The notes below the pieces were generated by a model. It was not told where the DNA came from. It saw only the letters and a list, made by a program, of their open reading frames with translations, and did not search any database. Shown in pieces: positions 1 to 5,194 of a DNA stretch of 6,127 bases. A program made the position numbers and the translations under genes. How positions within the stretch are numbered: position 1 is the first letter of the stretch; the number at the start of each line of letters is the position of its first letter. Origin of the DNA: Deltaproteobacteria bacterium (GTDB lineage: Bacteria > Desulfobacterota > DSM-4660 > Desulfatiglandales > HGW-15); assembly GCA_019307805.1 (NCBI GenBank), contig JAFDIX010000189.1, forward strand, positions 1 to 6,127. The letters run 5' to 3'.

Positions 1-3
1 AGA

Positions 4-214
4 GATGCTGGTTGCGGGTAAAAAAATCTCTCGCAGAGCACACAGAGGACTCAGAGAAACCCCTAAAACCCTGTGAACTCGCGCCGTCGCCATCCTCCGT
101 CGGCAGAAGCCTATGGCGAAGGCTGAAGCGGCTATGGCGCGCCCGTCCTCCGCAGTAGTCTGCTACGGAGGATGGATCGGCGACTGTGGGCTCTGTGAGA
201 GAAAAGCCAGCATC
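4..214. repeat. Large imperfect palindromic non-coding repeat
   Basis: The two ends of this stretch are nested inverted repeats. GATGCTGG (4-11) is the exact reverse complement of CCAGCATC (207-214). TCTCTCGCAGAGCACAC (27-43) matches the reverse complement of 186-202 at 15 of 17 positions. GTCGCCATCCTCCG (86-99) pairs with 166-184 if a five-base insertion is allowed. A smaller hairpin sits inside, TCCTCCG (146-152) against CGGAGGA (166-172), and the octamer CTATGGCG occurs twice in direct orientation (111-118 and 132-139). I see no plausible gene here. The structure suggests a non-autonomous palindromic element or an intergenic repeat family. It lies downstream of the SMP-30-like gene and could also fold in that transcript. 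Bases 215-290 hold nothing I can identify, including no clear hairpin-plus-T-run terminator. The element may extend beyond the left edge. Confidence 0.6.
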
Positions 215-290
215 ACGGGGTAGCGGGCTGGAGCCGTGTAATTTTCTATAAACTTGACACCAAATCCAAAAACTCAGCCTTTGTAGACGG

Positions 291-1310
291 TTAACGCCAA
301 TGCACCATGGGAAGCCCTGGAACCGGTGACTCAAAATAGGGGATTCGCGTTCCCCTCAGGCTTCCGATGTATGCCGTCTTCAGGTCAGTTCCGCCAAAGG
401 TGACGCTCGCAAACCACGGGGCAATAGTGCCTCCGGCTGCCAGCATATCATCCGGCGTCATTCGATCTTCTACAAAGGCCTTTTCCATGGCTAGTGAGGC
501 CTCTTCGTTTCCGTCATCCAATATGATGTGGAAGTCTCCCTCCGGAGTGATGGCAAAGATCTGGTCTGCCATTACCAGGGTCCCCCAAAGATTACCAAAG
601 GCATCAAAGGCAATGCCGTCTGGAAAACCTGCGGCGCCCAGCTTGGTGGGCCCGAATATTTCCCGGTTTGATAAAGAGCCGTCCGCACCCACTTTCATTC
701 GGGAAATACGCTGCCCGGTCGTCTCCACGATGTAGAGATATTCTTCCTTCGCATCGAGCCGAATTTCGTTTGTAAAGCCCAAACCATCAGTGACAACCCG
801 TATTCCCTTATCGTCTACGAGCGCAATGTAACCATCTGCCACATTTGGGCTCATTGCCTTCATCCAGTTCTTGATGCGTGTTGAGACTGTTATCCAAATA
901 CGGTTTTGACTATCCCTGAGAACGAAATTAACCTTGCCTATGGTCTCCCCGTCGATGGTGTCGTAAAGGAGTTTCGTTTTACCGTCACGGCTCATGACCT
1001 CCAGGACATCGGTCCCGAAATTGGAGATGAGGATGTCTCCGTTTTCTGCAAAGGCGAGGCCGTTAGGCAGGGTGCCTTCTGTGAACCGGTTCGTTTCATC
1101 AGTCGCCTCTTTAAATACCGATTCGAAGGATTGGGAAATGACTTCCTGCTCCCCGTCAGGAGGTATCCTGACAACCCCCCCGCGGGCATCCGCTGACCAC
1201 AGGGTGCCGTCGGGCTCGGCCAAAATGCACTCCGGGCGCTGCAGATCTTGCCCTATGTAACCGATGTCTGCAGGATCAACCTGGAAACCAATGATAGGAT
1301 TCTCTGCCAT
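291..1310 (-). CDS. SMP-30/gluconolactonase/LRE family protein (putative lactonase)
   Basis: The 339-residue product reads as a six-bladed beta-propeller of the SMP-30/gluconolactonase/LRE family, whose members are mostly divalent-metal-dependent lactone hydrolases. Family-type metal-site positions are visible: Glu27 in RPECILAEPDGTLW, Asn128 in KVNFVLRD, Asn181 in TNEIRLD and Asp231 in FPDGIAFDAFGNLW. Repeated blade motifs of the form DG-x-LW (34-38), NGLAFAENGDIL (83-94) and DGIAFDAFGNLW (231-242) support the fold. There is no signal peptide, so it is probably cytoplasmic. The ATG at 1310 is preceded by GGGAGG at about 7 nt, which supports this start. The gene lies 27 nt downstream of the unrecognised gene at 1338-2240 and is probably co-transcribed with it. 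The substrate cannot be read from sequence: a sugar lactone or another cyclic ester is possible, and some family members have other roles. The family call is strong and the reaction is inferred. Confidence 0.85.
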   Translation of the reverse strand: MAENPIIGFQVDPADIGYIGQDLQRPECILAEPDGTLWSADARGGVVRIPPDGEQEVISQSFESVFKEATDETNRFTEGTLPNGLAFAENGDILISNFGTDVLEVMSRDGKTKLLYDTIDGETIGKVNFVLRDSQNRIWITVSTRIKNWMKAMSPNVADGYIALVDDKGIRVVTDGLGFTNEIRLDAKEEYLYIVETTGQRISRMKVGADGSLSNREIFGPTKLGAAGFPDGIAFDAFGNLWGTLVMADQIFAITPEGDFHIILDDGNEEASLAMEKAFVEDRMTPDDMLAAGGTIAPWFASVTFGGTDLKTAYIGSLRGTRIPYFESPVPGLPMVHWR

Positions 1311-1337
1311 GGTATTTCCTCCCGGTGTTTTTCTCTT

Positions 1338-2240
1338 TCACACTTTCTTTTTTTCAAAAAAGGAGGGCAGGTCTTCTTCCCCTTTGCTTTGGTACATACA
1401 GTGCTTACTCTCTATTTCTTCAAACTGCTTTCCTGGCGACTTGGTGGTGCTCGCGGCAGTTGGCAGGCAGTTGGCGCACAGGGACTTCATTGGTCTGAGC
1501 GGCGGTTCTCCTTTTATGGATTCAATGAGTTCGATAGCCTGATCCAGTACCGACTTTTCCCCTTCAACGACAATGACCACCGATCCCTCTGAACCGTTTA
1601 CCCCTCCCCCTCCGACCGGAATGGCCTCCAGGTCGAAGAGTATGCGGAAGGCCTCCACTTCTGTGACCACAGTGGCATTCATGAGGGGAATCATCCCGAT
1701 TTTGACCCCCATGCAATAATAAAAGGTGTTCTGCCCGACGTGCCGCCCTGCCTCTTTCACCGAGGGGATTAATTTTTCAAGCCCTACGGGAACAATGAGG
1801 TGGCATCCCCGACCGCTGAGGATGCCGTAGGCATATCCGATGGTTCCGGCCGATGGGTGGGCGACATACACCCCGGCGTTCCCTTCGTGATCAACGGCAT
1901 TGGCCCCCTTAATGAAGACCGATCCTGCATCGAAGTTCTTGAGGGTCTCCTCCATGGTCAATTCAGGCGGAACGATTTTGCCCTCTCGAAACATAATCAT
2001 CGGAGGCTTTTCCTCCGGTTGTGTTACACAGAGAACACCATTGATGACCAGCCCCGAAAGGTATTTATCGGGTTCGGGACATTCGCCTATGATCTCCTGG
2101 GCGACAAGCACGTTCGTGGACCCGTGTCCAATCACGATTTCCCCCTCTTCCCTGGCATTTTTGACTTCCGGCAGTTGCGCAACTGCCTTTGCAATGAACC
2201 GCTTGGACTCAGAAGGGGTAAAAACAAATAGTGCTCGCAT
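1338..2240 (-). CDS. Uncharacterised 300-residue protein with glycine-rich motifs and a Cys-containing tail
   Basis: I do not recognise this protein. The first 250 residues look like an alpha/beta fold: a short hydrophobic strand at the N-terminus (ALFVFTPS), a GHGSTN motif at 38-43, KGANAVDHEGNAGVYVAHP around 111-129, and a GGGG run at 210-213 followed by a VVIVVEGE strand (221-228) and a helix. The glycine loops and alternating strands recall sugar-phosphate isomerase or CoA-transferase-like folds, but this is only an impression. The tail differs: it carries CANC (255-258) and a third Cys (281) before an EEDLPSF segment, which could bind a metal. No signal peptide or membrane segment is evident. 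The start at 2240 has AAAGGAG about 7 nt upstream. The stop is TGA at 1338-1340, and the downstream SMP-30-like gene begins in the same frame 27 nt later, suggesting an operon. It is a real gene on length, ribosome binding site and composition; function is unknown. Confidence 0.75.
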   Translation of the reverse strand: MRALFVFTPSESKRFIAKAVAQLPEVKNAREEGEIVIGHGSTNVLVAQEIIGECPEPDKYLSGLVINGVLCVTQPEEKPPMIMFREGKIVPPELTMEETLKNFDAGSVFIKGANAVDHEGNAGVYVAHPSAGTIGYAYGILSGRGCHLIVPVGLEKLIPSVKEAGRHVGQNTFYYCMGVKIGMIPLMNATVVTEVEAFRILFDLEAIPVGGGGVNGSEGSVVIVVEGEKSVLDQAIELIESIKGEPPLRPMKSLCANCLPTAASTTKSPGKQFEEIESKHCMYQSKGEEDLPSFFEKKKV

Positions 2241-2279
2241 TTCAGACTCCTTTCTCCATTTTTTTGAAGACTAAACCAC

Positions 2280-2308
2280 ATAAAACGAGACTTCAAGAAT
2301 AATGTGAA
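2280..2308 (-). promoter_or_regulatory. Candidate sigma70-type promoter for the 2240-291 gene pair
   Basis: Read on the minus strand, TTCACA (2308-2303) and TTTTAT (2285-2280) are separated by exactly 17 nt, matching 5 of 6 and 4 of 6 consensus bases. Transcription would start near 2273, giving a leader of about 33 nt before the ATG at 2240. It lies in the 147-base gap (2241-2387) after the selenoprotein gene, so the downstream pair could be transcribed independently of it. This is a consensus match only. Confidence 0.35.
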
Positions 2309-2387
2309 TCTTTTATCCCGGGCGACCTATGGTCATGCTTCTGGAATCCTTATCGCTTTAATTATTAGGTATTTCTGGTACACTACA

Positions 2388-2960
2388 CTAGTCCTTCTCC
2401 TCCAGGATTACCTCGGCAGCCAACCTGGCTGCCTTTCCAGCGACCTCGCCTCACTGGTCATGCTGAGGCCTTTTCATGAAATAGGTATAATCTTCCGGCT
2501 TGCGCAAGTCATAGGTTTTTCCCCATATTTTTGTGTGAATTTCTTTACACTCGACGCTGCCAAAAGTATTCCTGAATCGCGTAATGAACTCGGCGGCCCG
2601 CTCCCGGTTCGCTCTGTACATGCGACCGCTCTCCGGCCTGTAGGCGGGAGTGTCGGGGATGATACAATCCAGCTCGTCCTGCGGCTCCGGGCCGTACACC
2701 AACGAAATAGCCATTACTCCCGCTATCATGCCCCCGCACACTTCCGTATTGCCGGCAATCCCGCCAGGGAAGGCAGCAGCGGCCTTGATTGCCCCCTTCA
2801 CCCTCTCGTCATCATAAAGCCCGATGTATTTGTGCAAGGTGTAGAGGATACACCTGACAGTGCTCCCAAACTCTGCCTCATTATACCGGGCAGCCTCTTC
2901 AATCTCATTGAGATAGTCCTCTATCTCCTTGGCACCCATTGCGCGAACCTCGTCCAGCAT
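2388..2960 (-). CDS. C-GCAxxG-C-C family redox selenoprotein (Sec at residue 170, encoded by TGA)
   Basis: This is a small putative redox protein of the C-GCAxxG-C-C family (Pfam C_GCAxxG_C_C). Family landmarks are in order: first Cys37 (STVRCILYTLHKYIGL), the glycine-rich stretch FPGGIAG (64-70), Cys75 in the CGGMIAG motif that replaces the family's CGAxxG, an FGSVEC segment ending in Cys138, and then an in-frame TGA at codon 170 where the fourth conserved Cys is expected. Read as selenocysteine, the protein continues for 20 residues, including VAGKAARLAAEVIL, the helix that closes family members, to a TAG at 2388-2390, giving 190 residues. A SECIS-like hairpin follows the TGA. Cys99 lies outside the family pattern. 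There is no signal peptide. The ATG at 2960 has a strong AAAGGAGGG about 5 nt upstream. The partner and substrate are unknown; a thiol/selenol redox role is inferred from the conserved Cys/Sec. Selenoprotein forms of this family are, to my recollection, already recognised in annotation. A conventional call would stop at 2451 with 169 residues. Confidence 0.85.
2415..2433 (-). promoter_or_regulatory. Bacterial SECIS-like stem-loop downstream of the Sec codon
   Basis: In the mRNA, GGCAGCC (2433-2427) pairs perfectly with GGCUGCC (2421-2415), a 7-bp G+C-rich stem closing the five-base loop AGGUU. The stem starts 17 nt after the UGA and the loop 24 nt after it, within the spacing known for bacterial SECIS elements. 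Guanines at loop positions 2 and 3 resemble the GGU of the E. coli fdhF loop, which contacts SelB. A short outer pairing of CCAG just before the UGA with CUGG (2405-2402) is possible. The hairpin lies within the coding region, as bacterial SECIS elements do. Part of the symmetry could simply reflect Ala codons in the encoded helix, so structure alone is not proof. Confidence 0.75.
2451..2453 (-). other. In-frame TGA read as selenocysteine codon
   Basis: The TGA follows a Gln codon and precedes Gly-Glu-Val-Ala. It occupies the fourth redox-Cys position of the C-GCAxxG-C-C family, with family-like sequence continuing beyond it. The selA, selB, selC and selD genes needed for recoding are not in this window and must lie elsewhere in the genome. 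Confidence 0.82.
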
Positions 2961-3047
2961 GATATCCCTCCTTTCACAGATAATGATGAACTACCCTGGC
3001 CCAGAGGGGATTTGCTTTGTTGAAAGTTCATTGCCTTATTGAATTTT

Positions 3048-3140
3048 CAAATAACAAATCCCAAAAAACAAATAAATAACAATGCCAGAAGCGTAACGAA
3101 TTTGCCCATGGGTGTCCATGACAAATTGGAATGCCCAAAT
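3048..3140. repeat. A+T-rich divergent intergenic segment with CAAAT-type units and an imperfect hairpin
   Basis: The region between the divergent genes contains degenerate CAAAT units: CAAATAACAAAT (3048-3059), CAAATAAATAAC (3069-3080), CAAATT (3122-3127) and CCAAAT (3135-3140). It also holds an imperfect inverted repeat at 3099-3127: AATTTG and CAAATT flank CATGG and CCATG around a GTGT loop, with a small bulge. It may be a degenerate intergenic repeat or a binding site for a regulator of either divergent gene. No coding potential is evident in 2961-3219. Confidence 0.35.
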
Positions 3141-3149
3141 ATGATGATC

Positions 3150-3178
3150 TTTACATAAAAATCTGTTTCATTTATAAG
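3150..3178 (+). promoter_or_regulatory. Sigma70-type promoter for the methyltransferase gene
   Basis: TTTACA (3150-3155) and TATAAG (3173-3178) are separated by exactly 17 nt, each matching 5 of 6 consensus bases. Transcription would start near 3185, leaving a leader of about 35 nt that includes the GGGAGA ribosome binding site (3205-3210) before the ATG at 3220. Confidence 0.55.
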
Positions 3179-3219
3179 GACATAAAATTGGTTCATCCGT
3201 TTATGGGAGACGTGAAATC

Positions 3220-4251
3220 ATGCACAATATGAATTCCTACGAGAGAGTCATGGCATGCTTTGAAGGCAAAATCCCTGACAGGGTTCCCATTGTCCCTATT
3301 GTCAGGGAATGGTGCTGTAAACAGGCCGGCATATCCCTATCGGAAACAATGGAAAATGTCGAAAAACACGTTTTTTCTCAGTACTACTGCGCCAGGGAGT
3401 TCAATTACGATATTGTTTTCGGGCTTCTCGGCGTGAGTGAAGAGTCCGAAGCCATGGGTTGCGCGGTCAAGTATGGAGACGGTTATCTGCCCATGATCGC
3501 AGACCATGTGATTAAGGATTATGAAAAAGATCTTCCCAAACTAAGGATCCCCAATCCTTACAAAGACAAGCGGCTTCCCTTGATACTGGAAGGCATCAGA
3601 AGGCTGAAGGAACTGTGTGCGGGTGAGATCCCGGTGGCAGGTAGTGTCCAGGGACCTTTCCGGCATGCGGCCATGCTGAGAGGTCCGGAGAACCTGATGC
3701 GCGATCTCTTCAAGAAAAAGGAGGGTGCCCGGAAGCTGATGGAAATAGCCACGGACAGCCTCATTGTTTGGGGAACTGCCGTGGTCCAGGCGGGGGCGGA
3801 TATCGTATGGCTTCCGGACCCGGTGGCTTCAGGCGATGCGGTTTCACCCAAAGTCTACAAAGATTGGGTTCTGCCCTATACCCAACGGGTGGTTGGCGCC
3901 ATTAAAAAAACCGGGGTCCCGGTATTAATGCACATATGCGGTGACACATCGGATCGGCTCGAGATGCTGGCATCCACAGGGGTGGACGGTTTGAGTCTGG
4001 ATGCCAAGGTGGATTTGGGGTTTGCCCGTGAGACCCTGGGTCCGGATTATCTCCTCATGGGGAATGTGGAGCCCACCAACCCCCTCACCTTAGGGACGCC
4101 TGACACGGTCTATGAACATTCCCAAAAAGCCATTACCCAGGCAGGCAGTGAAGGTTCGTTTTTTCTGAGCAGCGGCTGCATTATATCCGATGAAGCGCCC
4201 CTGGAGAATATGGAGGCGATGTTCAGGGCCGGGCACGAGGCCATCTACTGA
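3220..4251 (+). CDS. MtaA/UroD-family methyltransferase (putative corrinoid or methylthiol methyltransferase)
   Basis: The 343-residue product belongs to the uroporphyrinogen decarboxylase-like superfamily and resembles the MtaA/CmuA branch, zinc enzymes that transfer methyl groups between corrinoid proteins and thiols such as coenzyme M. It starts with the family's ERVMACFEGKIPDRVPIVP segment (residues 8-26). The zinc motif H-x-C-x(n)-C is intact: His238 and Cys240 in LMHICGDT, and Cys320 in FLSSGCIIS. Other family signatures are LDAKVDLGFARE (260-271) and LLMGNVEPTNPLTLGTP (278-294). Haem-pathway HemE lacks this zinc motif, so a porphyrin decarboxylase role is unlikely. The first ATG is preferred: GGGAGA lies 9 nt upstream of it, whereas the next ATG (3229) is too far. 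No corrinoid protein, MtaB/MttB-type methyltransferase or reactivating protein is visible nearby, so substrate and acceptor are unknown. It appears to be transcribed from its own promoter, divergently from the selenoprotein gene. Confidence 0.85.
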   Translation: MHNMNSYERVMACFEGKIPDRVPIVPIVREWCCKQAGISLSETMENVEKHVFSQYYCAREFNYDIVFGLLGVSEESEAMGCAVKYGDGYLPMIADHVIKDYEKDLPKLRIPNPYKDKRLPLILEGIRRLKELCAGEIPVAGSVQGPFRHAAMLRGPENLMRDLFKKKEGARKLMEIATDSLIVWGTAVVQAGADIVWLPDPVASGDAVSPKVYKDWVLPYTQRVVGAIKKTGVPVLMHICGDTSDRLEMLASTGVDGLSLDAKVDLGFARETLGPDYLLMGNVEPTNPLTLGTPDTVYEHSQKAITQAGSEGSFFLSSGCIISDEAPLENMEAMFRAGHEAIY

Positions 4252-4329
4252 AATTCCAGTCTATCATCCTAATATTACAATACTTATTTTCTTTTCATGC
4301 TGTTTTAAATTGGCAAGAAAAATAACTTG

Positions 4330-4343
4330 AGTGAGCGCTCACT
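4330..4343. promoter_or_regulatory. Perfect 14-bp palindrome, probable TetR-type operator
   Basis: AGTGAGCGCTCACT is an exact palindrome with TGA...TCA arms, a layout typical of TetR-family operators. It lies 6 nt upstream of the -35 hexamer of the promoter in front of the tetR gene, so autoregulation is the simplest reading. I found no second copy in the window. It is followed by a run of six T, so weak terminator activity for the upstream methyltransferase transcript is an alternative: a 5-bp stem with a GCGC loop, which is marginal. Confidence 0.6.
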
Positions 4344-4349
4344 TTTTTC

Positions 4350-4378
4350 TTGACTTCCCCCCTATTCCCTTCTATATG
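4350..4378 (+). promoter_or_regulatory. Sigma70-type promoter for tetR and the dehydrogenase gene
   Basis: TTGACT (4350-4355; 5 of 6 consensus bases) and TATATG (4373-4378; 4 of 6) are 17 nt apart. Transcription would begin near 4385, giving a long leader of about 160 nt before the tetR ATG at 4548. The leader (4385-4547) shows no recognisable riboswitch or credible gene. The palindrome at 4330-4343 is immediately upstream. Confidence 0.5.
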
Positions 4379-4547
4379 CTATGGGGGTGGGATATGGGAG
4401 AGACGTTTCTGTTCATAGGCCACTTCCCTTCCTCATTTAATTTGGACCGGCGTTACCTGGAAATCTTGTCACCTTCACAACCCTTTTTACTCCCGCTGCG
4501 GAATTATTAATTGCACCCAAAATATGGCGATAGGTGAATTCTAAAAC

Positions 4548-5177
4548 ATGAAGGAAAGCGCCAAAAAAGTTGAAACAAAAATCAAGAACGTCGATCTTGT
4601 TGAGCAGCGAAGGCAGCAGATCATCCAGGGGGCAATCAAGATTTTCTCAGCCAAGGGTTTTCACAGTGCCACGGTGAGAGAAATAGCCGAAGAGGCAGGA
4701 CTCACCATGGGGACCCTCTACAATTACATCAACCGCAAAGAAGACATCATCTACATCGTATATGACTACATTTCCGAAGCCCTCAGACAGGAAGTGAGGG
4801 ACGCCATTGACGGCATCAGTGAACCAAAAGAGAGACTGAAGGCGGCTTTACGCCAGAATCTCAAGTCCATTCACCAGCACCAGGATGTCATCATGTTTAT
4901 CTATAAGGCCTCAAGTTTTCTCGATAGGGAGAGTTTGCACGAGGTACTGGCAAGGGAGACCGAATATATTGAACTGTTTGAAGACCTGCTGCGAGGATAC
5001 TTTAGGGGCAAAAAAGTCGATGAAAACCGCCTGAGACTTGCTGCAGATTTGCTGACCTACATACCCGTGATGATGACTTTCCGGCGTTGGAGCCTGAGGC
5101 GCCGCTTTGATTCCATGGATGAAGTGATGAAACACATCCTGGACTTTGTGCTCCATGGAATTGAATTTACCCTTTAA
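4548..5177 (+). CDS. TetR/AcrR family transcriptional regulator
   Basis: The 209-residue product is a TetR-family DNA-binding regulator. The N-terminal helix-turn-helix is clear: residues 22-35 (RQQIIQGAIKIFSA) form helix 1, and the recognition region is around 41-61, containing ATVREIAEEAGLTMGTLYNY and followed by RKEDI. The rest is a helical ligand-binding and dimerisation domain without a signature I can tie to a particular ligand. The N-terminal arm (1-18) is Lys-rich. The start at 4548 has AGGTG (4532-4536) 11 nt upstream, a modest ribosome binding site. The gene lies 17 nt upstream of the dehydrogenase gene, and a palindrome that suits a TetR dimer lies just upstream of its promoter, so it probably represses itself and the dehydrogenase until an inducer binds. 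The GTLYNYI-KED pattern is reminiscent of regulators of acyl-CoA or fatty-acid metabolism, a weak hint only. Confidence 0.9.
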   Translation: MKESAKKVETKIKNVDLVEQRRQQIIQGAIKIFSAKGFHSATVREIAEEAGLTMGTLYNYINRKEDIIYIVYDYISEALRQEVRDAIDGISEPKERLKAALRQNLKSIHQHQDVIMFIYKASSFLDRESLHEVLARETEYIELFEDLLRGYFRGKKVDENRLRLAADLLTYIPVMMTFRRWSLRRRFDSMDEVMKHILDFVLHGIEFTL

Positions 5178-5194
5178 CAAAGGGGAGAGAAAAC

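Noticed and set aside
1311..1340. The TGA ending the 300-residue protein (1338-1340) is in frame with the downstream SMP-30-like gene and no other stop intervenes, so readthrough would give a fusion of about 649 residues.
   Set aside because: The intervening codons (KRKTPGGNT) look like a translated leader, a good ribosome binding site precedes the downstream ATG, no hairpin follows the TGA, and the position has no redox context. An ordinary stop is the better reading.
2267..2296. Inverted repeat TTGAAG/CTTCAA upstream of the 300-residue gene, a possible terminator or operator.
   Set aside because: Only 6 bp with a long A+T-rich loop and no T-run on the relevant strand; too weak to annotate.
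2451..2453. Sequencing error or pseudogene as the explanation for the in-frame TGA.
   Set aside because: The TGA sits at the one position where the family has a redox Cys, the frame continues with the expected helix, and a SECIS-like hairpin follows. A random mutation would not be expected to produce all three.
2304..3023. A 239-codon open frame on the plus strand opposite the selenoprotein gene.
   Set aside because: It has no recognisable motifs and lies antisense to a gene with clear family motifs and a strong ribosome binding site. Its composition looks like a shadow frame.
4330..4349. Palindrome followed by six T, resembling an intrinsic terminator for the methyltransferase gene.
   Set aside because: A hairpin needs a loop, leaving only a 5-bp stem around GCGC. 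A TetR operator next to the tetR promoter explains the perfect symmetry better, though a minor terminator effect is not excluded.
4381..4440. A 19-codon reading frame (ATG to TAA) in the tetR leader, a possible leader peptide.
   Set aside because: It overlaps the predicted transcription start, has no ribosome binding site, and shows no attenuator-like residue runs or alternative hairpins.
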